Source of the DNA: Agapetus fuscipes
Taxonomy: Eukaryota > Arthropoda > Insecta > Trichoptera > Glossosomatidae
Length of the DNA stretch: 64,000 nucleotides
Assembly: GCA_951799405.1 (NCBI GenBank)
Contig: OX637353.1
Location: 8,556,001 to 8,620,000, forward strand
Reading direction: 5' to 3'
The translations under genes and the position numbers were made by a program. Shown here piece by piece: positions 33,001-42,889 of this stretch. The notes beneath the pieces were generated by a model. The model made no database searches. It was not told the DNA's origin and worked only from the letters and a program-made list of their open reading frames with translations. How positions within the stretch are numbered: position 1 is the first letter of the stretch; every line of letters starts with the position of its first letter.

Positions 33001-35635
33001 CAACTTTGAACTTATCCCTGACATTGTTCAAGAATTCCAAAGTCTGCAAGTGGAAATATGTGCTAATGCATATAATGTGAATCCCCTCTGTAAAATTTCT
33101 TCACAACTTAAATTAGATTAGATTATATTAAGTTTACGATTGCCTCTTTTTTTTTTAAATCTTTATTCGACAATACAGGAAAATACATTAAACATAAAAT
33201 AATAATACACATATACTTACTCTGAGTAAAACTAAGAGCGTAATGTAATTCATAGCATCTTACATGTCATCAGGCTGTATGATATGATGAAGTGGATGAA
33301 AGTGGTGGCTTGTGATGTGATGAGGATCCCGCAAGATGTAAACAGCGCTCCTGCTACCGCTGCTTTTCTGTAGCCGTAAGCTCTTAGAAGGGGACCTCCG
33401 AACAGTGACAGCGCCATGCCGAATGCATGATTTGTGTTGATGATGATGGCCGTCTGGGTGGCGGTGATGCCTAAAGAGGAAAACGTCTCCTGGAAGATCA
33501 GCCCAAAGCCAGAAACCAACGGCAGCACGATAACCTGAAATTAAAATATACACACATACTTTTATTACAGCTGACAGGGTTTACAAAGGAACTAATGTGG
33601 ATGGAATGTAAATTGTGTAAACTGGGAATTATGGTTGATTGCTTGCTTGTTTCTCTGCTAAAGTGTTGTCATTCGAGTAAGCTTATTGGCTGCTAGAAAA
33701 TGGGGATGAGCTCATACAATACTAGAAATGATTAGGTCTCTCCCCTTTTGCTGAGGTGCTGTGTACCATGGCAGTTAACAAACTATAATCGTAGGATACA
33801 CAGGTAATCAACTTTCACCATCACGCTTTATACAAATTTTATTCATGCTGCTTAAGACCGGTCCGTAGTCCACTGGCAACACTTCGGACTGGTAAATGGA
33901 AGGTTATGGGTTTGAATCCCGGCGGAGCATAAAAAATATAACATTTATATTTTCAAATATACTCTTCGCTGGCTTGAAAAAAATCACCAAAAACCTTTAC
34001 CAAAGACTGGTCATCAAAGGTTCATCCAGCAACTAGGTCTTGCTTGAGTATTGGTGCTTTGTAGCAATGATCAAGCTCATACACTGACACACATCTGCGG
34101 CACTACAATAAATGTTATAGACCCTAGAGTCTCTTAAATCTAGGGAGTCTCCCACACAGGATTTCTTAAAAAAAAAAGACATGCATGATAGGATGATTTT
34201 CAGAGTCGTAGCTGATCCATGGATCATCATATTTATTATAAAAAATTCATGATAAGTGGTGGCTGAACCATGGATTTGCTGTGTTAATAACCCCGTAAAA
34301 GTCTAAATCAAACATTGTTACAGAATATTGTATTGAGCATTACGTAAATAATTTCAAATATATATATATATATATATAATTGGATAATTTATTTAAAGCG
34401 CCGTTTTTGTGTGTAGCACACCTCAAGGGCCCTTGGTATAAAATATATGAGGAATGAGAAGATATGAAGGGAATAATATAAATAATGGGGTATGTCCATA
34501 CTCGTATACATGTGAATGCACATACATAATAATCTTACATTATAGGTAAATAATATATTCGTATAGTAATACATAAAAATAAAAATAGTTAAATAAAGTG
34601 TAGGATTAATTGGGATATGATACACTGAACAGGTAGGTCTTGAGTTTTTTCCGGAACGTCGACTCTGGGCTTGCGGTTTTGACATCCAGAGGAAGTCCAT
34701 TCCACACTGCAGGTGCACCATTGTAGAAGGCTCGGTCGCCGAAGCATGTTCGGTATGGACGATGAGGCTCATTTAGTCTTATCCCCCCTGATACAGAGGA
34801 TCTTAGCACCAGATCACTCTTGTTGGACTGCTGGGATAGCAGTTCAGCCAAGTATGTTGGAGCCTTCCCATTGAGTGCCTTGTACACAGTGTAGCATATT
34901 TTATAAGCTACTCTCTCTGGAAACTTCAACCAATGCAGGTTCCTTAGTATTGGCGTGATATGACAGAACTTTCCAGTTCCGAAAATCAGTCTTGCTGCCG
35001 AATTAAGGACCGATTGAAGCCTATTGTTTTGCTTTTTTGTTTGTCCTGCGTAAATCGCACTACAATAGTCTACCCGCGACAGGACAAAGGCATTGACCAA
35101 GGTTTTTAATGCATCAGGGGGTAGACATCTGCGAATTGCCTTAATTTGGCGCAGTCCAAAGAAAGATGCTGTTAATGTTTTATCCACCTGCTCACTTAAT
35201 GTCAGGTCTGTGCCCAATCGTACTCCTAGCAGATCCACAGTTTTTGATGGGTAGATAGAGTCTCCTCCCGATAGTGTCAGCGGTGTGTGCAAATCTAAGA
35301 GATTCTGACGCTTTGATGTGGCAGCCCACAGAACTTCAGTCTTCTGAGGGTTTAGAATCAGCTTGTTTAGAGTCATCCATTCCTGTATCCTTCCAATGCA
35401 CGCAGCCATTCGAGATTTCAACCCTTCAGTGTCATTAGGCTTGGAGCTAGCGTATACTTGACAGTCGTCAGCGTATGCATGTATTGATAGCCCATAGCTG
35501 CTCACTATCTTTTCAATATCTTTTGTATATAAGATAAAAAGCATAGGTACTTACATTGTTCAGGGCATAGGCGAAGCACACCATCCACCCCCAACCACCA
35601 TCAGGCGGTACAAGTTGTTTCAAATCTTTTTTCAT
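27098..35635 (-). CDS. SLC16/monocarboxylate-transporter-like MFS protein, 7 exons
   Basis: Exons on the minus strand: 35555-35635, 33264-33534, 32768-32895, 31924-32116, 29251-29958, 27541-27732, 27098-27243; phases join exactly to 572 codons plus stop. The N-terminus has the family signature DGGWGW (12-17) at the first membrane helix, and the second signature around helix 5 (YFRDKRGRAMAVG...TGLGP, exon 3). Hydrophobic segments fit six N-terminal helices (about 15-200), a long charged cytoplasmic loop (about 205-340, rich in D/E/K/N and containing DDEKSKAIEHVSEDEDDYLE), then six C-terminal helices ending in GPLLGVIRDRSGSYYIPI. SLC16 proteins move monocarboxylates, aromatic amino acids or related anions; many insect members are orphans, so the substrate is unknown. 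The exon 3 donor (GTTTAA) is weak but is needed for frame. Intron 1 holds a LINE that starts about 7 nt from the exon 1 donor; intron 4 holds a Jockey-like LINE and a MITE whose end is 39 nt from the exon 5 acceptor. Confidence 0.94.
27880..28040 (+). repeat. RTE-like LINE tail, 5'-truncated
   Basis: In intron 5 of the SLC16-like gene; starts at GGCTTATGTTCATTTGAGAT, nearly identical to the tail of 9600-10680, ends TTAGATTAGATTAGA. Confidence 0.85.
28555..29140 (-). repeat. Composite repeat block, inverted partner of 62915-63560
   Basis: Contains a hairpin (TTTGTAACACGAGTGTTACAAA), the AAACCTTACCTTTGTCAAAA segment shared with the inverted repeat at 41929-45532, a divergent LINE tail (28755-28985) and an AAAAGGAAAGCTTTATTTGG segment. 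The order and sequence recur in the opposite orientation 34 kb away. Confidence 0.8.
29998..30438 (-). mobile_element. 441-bp MITE (CAATAGGGTAAT ends)
   Basis: Same family as 26309-26762, opposite orientation, in intron 4 of the SLC16-like gene. Internal palindrome GTCGTCATTTTGACGAC. Its left edge is 39 nt from the exon 5 acceptor, so it covers much of the usual branch-point zone. Confidence 0.85.
30726..31345 (-). mobile_element. Jockey-like LINE 3' end, 5'-truncated
   Basis: Minus strand ORF of 150 codons: HLEYASVIWSPFYATHIDRL, ESVQHRFLRRVAWKLG, then INRMFRLLNSSS near the stop: the post-RT region of Jockey-type elements, fully open. 3' UTR runs into a T-rich (minus: A-rich) end near 30730. 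Located in intron 4 of the SLC16-like gene. Confidence 0.85.
31738..31818 (+). repeat. SINE-A/LINE shared 3' tail, solo
   Basis: AGAGGGCTTTTGAGGTGTGA, CACACAAAAATAGCGCTCAT and an (ATT)n end, without head or body. Confidence 0.75.
32253..32650 (+). mobile_element. LINE-ORF/SINE-A chimera
   Basis: 32253-32365 matches (other strand) the CR1-like LINE ORF piece at 4745-4860 (GAGGCAGACACTCAGATCCG); from about 32385 it is SINE-A body (GGCGGAGCACAAAAAATATA) through the LINE-type tail. The tRNA head and box B are replaced by LINE sequence. In intron 3 of the SLC16-like gene. Confidence 0.75.
33040..33130 (+). repeat. RTE-like LINE tail, 3' end only
   Basis: GCTAATGCATATAATGTGAA..CAACTTAAATTAGATTAGAT, in intron 2 of the SLC16-like gene. 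Confidence 0.6.
33856..34178 (+). mobile_element. SINE-A with alternative 3' tail
   Basis: Head (GGTCCGTAGTCCACTGGCAA, box B GGTTTGAATCCC) and body as in SINE-A, but after GATCAAGCTCAT the LINE-type tail is replaced by CTGCGGCACTACAATAAATG, AGGGAGTCTCCCACACAGG and poly(A). The same alternative tail is at 40936-41258. Confidence 0.82.
34388..35547 (-). mobile_element. CR1/L2-like LINE, 5'-truncated, in intron 1 of the SLC16-like gene
   Basis: Minus strand. ORF 34606-35544 begins inside the RT domain (LFILYTKDIEKIVSSYGLSI, then catalytic AYADD), continues with WMTLNKLILNPQKTEVL, FPERVAYKICYTVYKALNG and ends VWNGLPLDVKTASPESTF..VSYPN. The frame is open over 312 codons. The 3' UTR ends with the tail shared with SINE-A (GGGCCCTTGAGGTGTG..CACACAAAAA..GCGCT) and a (TA)n run at 34362-34379. 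The 5' truncation point lies about 7 nt from the exon 1 donor. Confidence 0.88.
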
Positions 35636-35639
35636 CTTG

Positions 35640-36860
35640 ATGCTCACTTTTATATTAGAAGAACTTTGAATTTGAATATTATTAATTTTTTGTTATAAAA
35701 TGTACATTGTCTTTTTTTCTAAATTCTAAATCGGCACTATCAATGGGCCAAAAAACACATGTAAAATTTTGTAGATAATGTGATTTTATTAAGACAAAAA
35801 CTGATTCGGTAAGTTAAGATATCAAATACCGAAATGGAGTCCTTAGTAGACTTTCATATCTTATCACCTGTCAATTTTATTTGATTGATCAATAAAAATT
35901 ATGAAATAAATGATTTGCATCAAATAAATAAAGCACCTTTGTAACTAGCTGTCAAAATATTTCCCAGACAATGAACTCAGAAAATTCAAGAAACACTACA
36001 GGTGTATATGTGACTATGGTTCTTAGCAAACAATAACAAAATAATGGACAACTTTTTCCCTAGCAACACTTTCGGGTAACATCACATTTTTTTTGGTCTA
36101 TGTCAGTAGGTTCTCTGAAAAAAAGAGAAAAAATCAATGTACAAATTATTTCATACAGGTTTAAAACTATTTTTTTTCTCAGCGTTTTATAAAAAGTATT
36201 AAAAATATATTGTAAAACTTATAGGCACAAAATGTCTGATTTGATAGAATGTGTTTATTGAAATTTGAACTTACAAATAAAAATATAAAGTACTTTTAAA
36301 CTGCAGTTCATGTGAACTTATGTAAGTATATATTTTAACATGTTTTTAGTCTTTGATTTAAATATTGCCCACAACTTCACGAAATATTTTTAAAAGTTAT
36401 TTTAATAAGTTACAATTTTGTTTTTTTCACAACTAAGGCCCATACATTGATCTTCACTGCTGCATTGTTATTTGATAAACTGACAAAATGTGATAAATTG
36501 GTGATTCAGTGTTCACTTTCCTCCTTTTGAAAATAAACAGGACAATATAATACATTGAACTCTTTATCATTCCATTATTTACCCATGTGTGTATAATATA
36601 ATGAAATGCCTAATAATATAACACAGTTGAACAACACAAAGTGAAGTCACGTGGAACCAAAGGCGGCAATCTAGGATTTTCTTTAAAAAATGAAATAAAT
36701 ATGTAGGAATGAAGAGAAAATGTTTTTCCTGTGTTTTCATGTGTTAATTTAATTTTTGAAAAAATCTTAGATTTCCGCCTTTGGTACTATACGACTCATG
36801 ATGTACATAAAAACGTGGTGTGCTCACATAGATTTAAAACAAATCTGATAAAAAGTTACA
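35640..36860. other. 5' flank of the SLC16-like gene, no gene recognised
   Basis: AT-rich. Contains a dispersed motif TTTTCCCTAGCAACA..GGTAACATCACA (36053-36092). No ORF, no clear promoter motif that I can support. Confidence 0.45.
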
Positions 36861-36861
36861 A

Positions 36862-36975
36862 CTTCTTTTCGCCCTTTCTCTAAAGAAATCGCATCTAGCG
36901 AGTGGAAACATTTTATTTTCAAAGGTAAGGAAGCCAGCCTTTTACCAACCAGCTGCCAGAACCGCTGGAATCATG
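36862..36975 (-). repeat. SINE-B fragment, degenerate
   Basis: GCGAGTGGAAACATTTTATT and GGTAAGGAAGCCAGCC match the SINE-B 3' half on the minus strand. Confidence 0.5.
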
Positions 36976-37057
36976 TCAAATGCTTCTTTCATTCAATGAT
37001 TGATATATACCAACGGCTGGGTTTTTACTGCAATAATGTGACACAACTCACAGATTC

Positions 37058-37312
37058 GGTGTTATGGAGTGAGTCGAGGGAGTCAAGTGGCTAATCTTTC
37101 TAGCGTTTTTGGAATAGAATAACTTTGGTTCGATCCCCGCTTGGGTCTTTTGATCCTAACTTTGATCCTGGTTCAACAGATGTAATTGGGTAATTATTAA
37201 TTAATAATTCCTTAAAATATACATAAATGAATTATTAATTTATGCTATTAAGTACTGAATACTTGTTTCTGGCCAGGATTGCATTCCTCTTCACAAATCT
37301 ATTAAAAAAAAA
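37058..37312 (+). mobile_element. SINE-C copy
   Basis: TCGGTGTTATGG head, box B GGTTCGATCCCCGCTTGGG, CCTGGTTCAACAGATG, TTAATTAATAATTC/GAATTATTAATT inverted pair, CTTGTTTCTGGCCAGG and poly(A) at 37303-37314. Confidence 0.82.
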
Positions 37313-37319
37313 AAATGGC

Positions 37320-38400
37320 TCACTGCTGACAAATAACATTGCAGCATTTTTTTGCAAACTCGACCTTGCTTCCAGTGTGATTTTTGTTCGCTAGGTAAAG
37401 CAAAACCAGAAAAGTTATGCGATCCTATTCCAGTGATTTAGAAAACTTCATTAAGATTCCTTTACAGCTATTTGAGCAAAGACTTGCAATGAGTCCATGA
37501 ACGATGACAAAAAATTGGCAGTGGTGCATTGATACCCAAGAGTCAATCAGAAAGAATTTATGTTCTCTTTGGTTTTTAAAAAATATTTTTGGCAATATCA
37601 AATCTGTCTTGAAATCTTGTGAACACACCTCGTATGTGCTGAATATTATATGGAAACACAGATTACAAATTTGGAGTAATGTTGGTTTGTTATCAGTGTT
37701 CAGAAAGAGAGAGAGATATTTAATCATCAGTGGCGTACCTAGGAATTTCAGGACTCCAATGTAAAAAAGTCTAAAAAAAAGACTTCTTCAAATACCATTT
37801 TTTTACTACATGTCCTATAGAATACGAAACATTATCCTTCTTAGTGGTTGAAAAATAAAACAAAGAATTAAGTGCAAATTTGAAGGGTGAATAGAGTTTA
37901 CTTGCTCTGTCTACAGCTATTTTTAGATTAAGATTTTAAATAACATTTACTAATGTACTTAAATTTAAATACATAGGCACTTACATTCGTAAATCTAATG
38001 TAAAACTTATCCTTACTAGATAACCTGCATAAAATATACCAGTAATTTCAAATACAGTTTTGGCGAACAAACTTAAAAATAAATAAACATTTATAACCTA
38101 GAAACCATAGGTACGCCACTGTTTATATGCAAATATTATGTTTTCACGAAAGTAAGGAACCCTTTCCAATGTTTAAAATTGTCCTTGTTTTTTTTACATA
38201 GGAAGGCAAAAACAGAAGGGTTTATTTTTTAAATAGTTTTCCATAAGTATATTTTCAGTTATTGCTCCATACAAATGAGTATATATTTTGTACCTGAAAC
38301 AAACATGAGAAAAAATACATTTCGGTGAGATACATCTTTATAGGAAATTAAAAATAAAATTATAAATTTATGATATTGCAGCATAACCTATGAGCATAAT
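37320..38400. other. Intergenic stretch, no gene recognised
   Basis: AT-rich. ORFs at 37425-37764 overlap on both strands and show no domain. AGTGGCGTACCTAGGAA (37731) and GTACGCCACTG (38112) are an inverted pair that may mark a decayed DNA element of about 0.4 kb. Confidence 0.4.
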
Positions 38401-38424
38401 TAACCCTTTTTATTATTTTTAGTT

Positions 38425-38590
38425 ATTCAAACACTGTTTTATTTTCACTCTTTTTTATTTAATTATTTGGACACAAACTTTTTCGACTACACAGTAATCA
38501 TCATCAGGTAATAAAAAGTACTTTTTATTACCTGATGATGATTACTGTGTAGTCAAAAACGTTTGTGTCCAAATAATTAAATAATAGTCA
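38425..38590. repeat. 65-bp-arm palindrome from a Penelope-like tail
   Basis: 38452-38517 and 38518-38583 are inverted copies: each reads ACCTGATGATGATTACTGTG, TAGTC(G)AAAA, GTTTGTGTCCAAATAATTAA on its own strand. A third copy of the right part is at 45543-45613. Confidence 0.8.
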
Positions 38591-39432
38591 ACATGCATTA
38601 TGTGTAAGCGCAAACTTACAAATGTCTGCTTGTGGGAATGCATTTAATATGAATCTCAAATGGTATGTATCTTTGCAACTTAGATTATAGAATTAATCAA
38701 AATAATTTCCTTGACTTATAGGTTAGTATGTGGCTGTCCACCCATACTGTAAGAAATGACCATCAAAATGACCATTTCATCTCTGTTTAAGGAAAAGTCG
38801 GCAAGAGTTGCAGGGCTTATGTTCATTTGAGATTAGGTTTTTAATAATAATAATATCAGGCTAATTTATTTTCAATTACAAATGATAAGAGAGCGCCATT
38901 TTTGTGTGTGTCACACCTCAAGGGCCCTCTCCGATCATGGATAAGACTTTCTAAATAGGTGTGTCTTGAGTGCTCCGCGAAATACATCCATAGATTTGGA
39001 GTTTTCACTCCGGGTGGCAGTCTGTTCCACTCCACCGGACCCATTTTATGTTGTAAGTCCACATGGGGCATTTGTAAGTGCGAACTTTTACCTGTCTGCT
39101 TGTGGGAATGCATTTAATATGAATCTCAAATGGTATGTATCTTTGCAACTTAGATTATATAAAGAAATACACAAAATAATTTCCTTGACTTATAGGTTGG
39201 TATGAGGCTGACCACCCATACTTTAAAAATGGTTCACTTTGCAAATTTCACCTCTGTTTCAGGGAAGGTTGGCAAGAATTGCAGGGCTTATGTTCATTTG
39301 AGATTGGGTTTTTATTTTGTAAGTCAACATGCATTAAGTATGTGTAAGCACGAACTTACCAATTTATGCTTGTGGGAATGCATTTAATATGAATCTAAAA
39401 TGGAATGTATCTTTGCAATTTAGATTATAGAA
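38585..39432 (+). repeat. Tandem array of RTE-like LINE tails
   Basis: Three head-to-tail units: 38585-38693 (5' part missing), 38709-39155 (split by a LINE piece), 39180-39430, each ending AACTTAGATTATA and followed by an A-rich spacer with ACAAAATAATTTCCTTGACT. A fourth unit start (TTCCTTGACTTA) survives at 41858 beyond the CACTA-like element. Confidence 0.82.
38846..39048 (-). mobile_element. CR1/L2-like LINE 3' end inserted in a LINE tail
   Basis: Minus strand: MGPVEWNRLPPGVKTPNLWM..STOP, homologous to the ORF end of 34388-35547 (VWNGLPLDVKTASPESTF), then the tail GAGGGCCCTTGAGGTGTGAC. This copy is the unoccupied counterpart of the MITE site at 3871-4726. Confidence 0.82.
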
Positions 39433-40159
39433 CACTCATTCCATGAAAAACGCTACCGTATGCCTCACAAACAAAGTTGCACCAACAATGTCATTTATTT
39501 TTTAGTATAATAGAAAAACATGTAAATTTATATATGCGAAAGAAAAACAAGACATTTACATTTGTTTTATAATTTTTCTACCATGTCAAAGTTGAGCAAC
39601 ATGTAAGGGATTATAAAGGAGATTTATAATACCAGACGGTGGCAACTATCATACAGCTAACTGTCATGTTACAGTGACACTGACACTTTACTAGTTTGGG
39701 AAATTTCCAGAACTTCATATGAGAGTGGTTGTTATGTTATAAAAGTTCGAATTTCAGTTATTAAAAGGTATTTCCGACAGATCAGCATCAAAGTAACACC
39801 CGTTACACAAAACAGGTAAAAGTTAATTTCATTACTTCATTTTACAAGTAATTAGGGTCAAGCTTTGTGAAAGTAAGGGTATGTTTGTAACTTATTTGTA
39901 AATACATAGAGTTTTGATGTAAACATAATCTAAGGTGTTTTATTTAAATTCAAAATCTTGTAACACCCGTGACATTACGTAAATATATTGTCTTGGTATG
40001 TGTTTTTTTATTACTGTATTTACTTGTAAATATAACCAGTAGTATTTTGTAGTGTTTATAGTATTACCAGTCTATGTTAGCGTTTAGCATTATCTCAAAA
40101 TTGCCTAAATATTACATGTAGTATACATTTCTGTTAAAATTTTGATTAGAATGGATTGT

Positions 40160-40640
40160 AAATCCCAACTTCGCTTAAGTTGAGTAAACGCCCCAGCCAT
40201 ATTGGTTGGCAGGACATCAGAAACGCTGTTAAAACAGTCATCATGGACACAAATTGTGACATCTGGGACGACGAAGATCTGCAGCCCGTAGATTACAGCT
40301 GAAGAAATGTTACAGCCTGGATGTTCAGGACTTCATGCTGAGAAAGTTCCATACACCAACATATATACAGATTCAGAAGATGAAGCGGAACCGTTCGCTT
40401 TAGTGCCTCACAAGTCAAAAACATTCAACCAGGTGTTTTCATACTGGCCAAGATACTTCCTGAAGGCATTCGTAAGCGAAGTATTGTATACAAATATGCT
40501 GGTGTATGCCAAAGTGGTGTGAGATGGAGAAGTAAGAATAATGTTTTAAGGTGGCTAGAGAATCTGCAAAAATATTTATTTGCAATGAAAAGGTCATCCC
40601 CGACATCCCCTTCGAAAACATAATAAGTATTCTACCCAAT
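40160..40640 (+). pseudogene. Broken ORF remnant inside the CACTA-like element
   Basis: Open pieces in neighbouring frames: one with GGQD-like ..NAVKTVIMDTNCDIWDDEDL.. ending at a stop near 40300, then MLQPGCSGLHAEKVPYTNIY and an acidic DSEDEAEPF stretch (40307-40522). Codon-like composition differs from the surroundings, but no transposase domain is recognisable; could be a captured host fragment or a decayed transposon gene. Confidence 0.4.
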
Positions 40641-40649
40641 CCAGCCCTC

Positions 40650-40890
40650 ATCTATAATCTAAGTTGCAAGGATATATTCATTCAAAGCTCTCAGATGTAT
40701 GCCCACAAACAAACACGTGTAGTTCGCGCTTACAAATGCTGATTGTGTACTTACAAATAAAATCCAAACCTCAAATGAACATAAGCCCTGCAACTCTTGC
40801 TGACATTCCCTGAAACAGGGGTGACATTGGCAAAGTGAAACATTTTTTACAGTATGGGTGGTCAGCCTCATACCAACCTATAAGTCATCA
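40650..40890 (-). repeat. RTE-like LINE tail-only copy
   Basis: Minus strand, inside the CACTA-like element; nearly identical over its length to 23612-23850. Confidence 0.88.
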
Positions 40891-40935
40891 CCAAAGGAAA
40901 TCGTACTTACTATGAATTTTCTTGTGCTGTGGATG

Positions 40936-41258
40936 TTTTTTTTTTTTTTTTTAAGAAATCCTGTGCGGGAGACTCCCTAGATTCCAGAGACTCTAGGGGT
41001 CTATGACACTTGTAGTGCCGCAGAGGTATACGAGCTCGGTCGTCGCTACAAAGCGCCAATACTCAAGTAAGACCCAGTTGCTGTAAGGCTGGATGGACCT
41101 TTGGTGACTGGTCATTGGTAAAAGTGTATGAATTTTTCAACCAAGCGAAGAGCAAATTTGAAAATATAAATGGTATATTTTTTGTGCTCCGCCGGGATTC
41201 AAACCCACAACCTTCCCATTCAGAGTCCGCAGTGTTACCATTGAGCTACGGACCGGTC
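40936..41258 (-). mobile_element. SINE-A with alternative 3' tail
   Basis: Minus strand: GACCGGTCCGTAGCTCAATG head, box B GGTTTGAATCCCGGCGG, then the alternative tail (CTGCGGCACTACAAGTGTCA, GAGTCTCCCGCACAGG) and poly(A) (40936-40953 as T). Confidence 0.85.
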
Positions 41259-41928
41259 AAGTGTGTATGAAAACCGGATGTAACACCGAACCGGAACACC
41301 GGATGTGTATGAAAAATGAAGAAAATGGCTATAAATATTATTTCTTTGTATTTTCCCATTATTATTGTTATTACTTTAATAAAGCTACAGCATTATTTCT
41401 TAAAACCGTTGCTTCATTTCGTACTCGTAACACCCGTAACAAAAGCTTGTAACACCCGTTACATTTTCAAAATTTAAAATTAAAAAGAATAATCACTCAG
41501 CATGAAAAATGAGTAATGTTTTAGAAATATAATATACTAAGTTTTGCAATTTCAGTTGAAAAAATATAAGCTTTCTTTGAAAATTCGCAGAAAAATGCAA
41601 TTATGTCAATGTACCCAGAAAGTATGGGAAAAACTGAGTAACACCCGTAACGGGTACTTAAGTTTCAATTAGTAGGTATTTTTTTACAAATATTAGCCAT
41701 CCTTTTACTATTGTGTCATCACTAGTAGTGTAAAAGGTATGTGTTAAGTGAATATTACTAATACACTGTCATACAAAATACTAGAGATTTTTAATCTTAT
41801 ATGCGTACGATCTGTAACACCCGTTTCATGGAATGAGTGAGAAGTAAACAAAATAATTTCCTTGACTTAAAAAAAAGTACTTTTTATTCTGATGATGATT
41901 AAGGTGGTACGACACATCGATGGTAACA

Positions 41929-42861
41929 AAAAATATTCATAGATGGTACGCATCAAAAATGTATGGGGCACTCCGTCGGGCAAATATGAAAAACTACTGT
42001 AGTTTTACTTCCTTTGAAACTTTTAATGCATTGAAAATAATATGTTGATTGCGCTATTCTAATATGAAATCAATCTGAAATCGCTAAGGTATTCATTTCG
42101 GTCATTAAATTATGCGTAAATTTCATTTTTTTCGCCATTGTTTGCGCCAACGCGACCGATGCGATGAGCTACGAGTACTTATCTTGGAAACAAACCTTTT
42201 TTATTATTTGTTACGCTTTATGGACCTTTATTTTCTTCAATCTGGCCGTGGAAGCTCTGGCCGAACAGCTTGCGTAACGGACTGCCACGCAAGGGTGAGA
42301 GGTTCGAATCCGTTTGACAATGTATATTTTTAATTTTTTACATTGTGTTTTCTTTTTTTACATATACTTTTTTTTATTAAAATACAACATATTTGAAAAC
42401 AAAAGTATTAAAGTTAGTCCAAACGATTAACAATACTTTCATTTCACTTTCATTTCACACTTCGTCCACACGACAAGTCGGTCAACATTTCAGTCACATG
42501 TACCTATATATGTACCGAAGAAATCATCCCAATATTATAATTTTATATTATGATTCATTCACTCTGTCTGCCACCATGGGTTGACGCGTAAGCCTAATTT
42601 GCATAAACGAGGTGGCACGACTTTATCCGAACGAATCCGAAGCATTATGATGCTGCAGTGTTTTTTCTCTGTAAATATTTCTTCCAATAAACCGATGTTT
42701 CCACAATGTGCTCATTCCATCGATATATATATTTTATTTAGATCGATGGCTCATTCATTTGAAGTAATACAAACCTTACCTTTGTCAAAACGTGTAATTT
42801 ATCATTCCCTTTGATTACCTAATGTAATCTAAGTTGCAAAGATATATAACATTTAGGATTC
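41929..42861 (+). repeat. Left arm of a 0.93-kb inverted repeat
   Basis: Matches 44599-45532 on the opposite strand with only scattered differences (for example near 42503 and 42612). Contains SINE-D, a tRNA Ser/Leu-like piece (GGCCGAACAGCTTGCG..GGTTCGAATCC, 42245-42312). The 73-codon frame at 42112-42333 is the same in both arms and is not a gene. Confidence 0.9.
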
Positions 42862-42889
42862 ATATTTAATTCATTCATGCATAACACTT

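Larger units (their letters stand above)
39433..41839 (+). mobile_element. CACTA-like DNA transposon, 2407 bp, with 4-bp target duplication
   Basis: Perfect 16-bp terminal inverted repeats CACTCATTCCATGAAA (39433-39448) and complement (41824-41839), flanked by AGAA on both sides (39429-39432, 41840-41843). Subterminal GTAACACCCGT words occur near 39793, 39960, 41428, 41449, 41638 and 41813, all in one orientation. CACT-starting ends, short TSD and subterminal repeats fit the CMC/EnSpm (CACTA) superfamily. It is inserted between LINE-tail units and itself carries a LINE tail and a SINE-A. Confidence 0.82.

Noticed and set aside
42112..42333. 73-codon ORF present identically at 45124-45345 as a conserved gene
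   Set aside because: Identity comes from the inverted repeat; the frame crosses a tRNA-derived SINE and has no domain.
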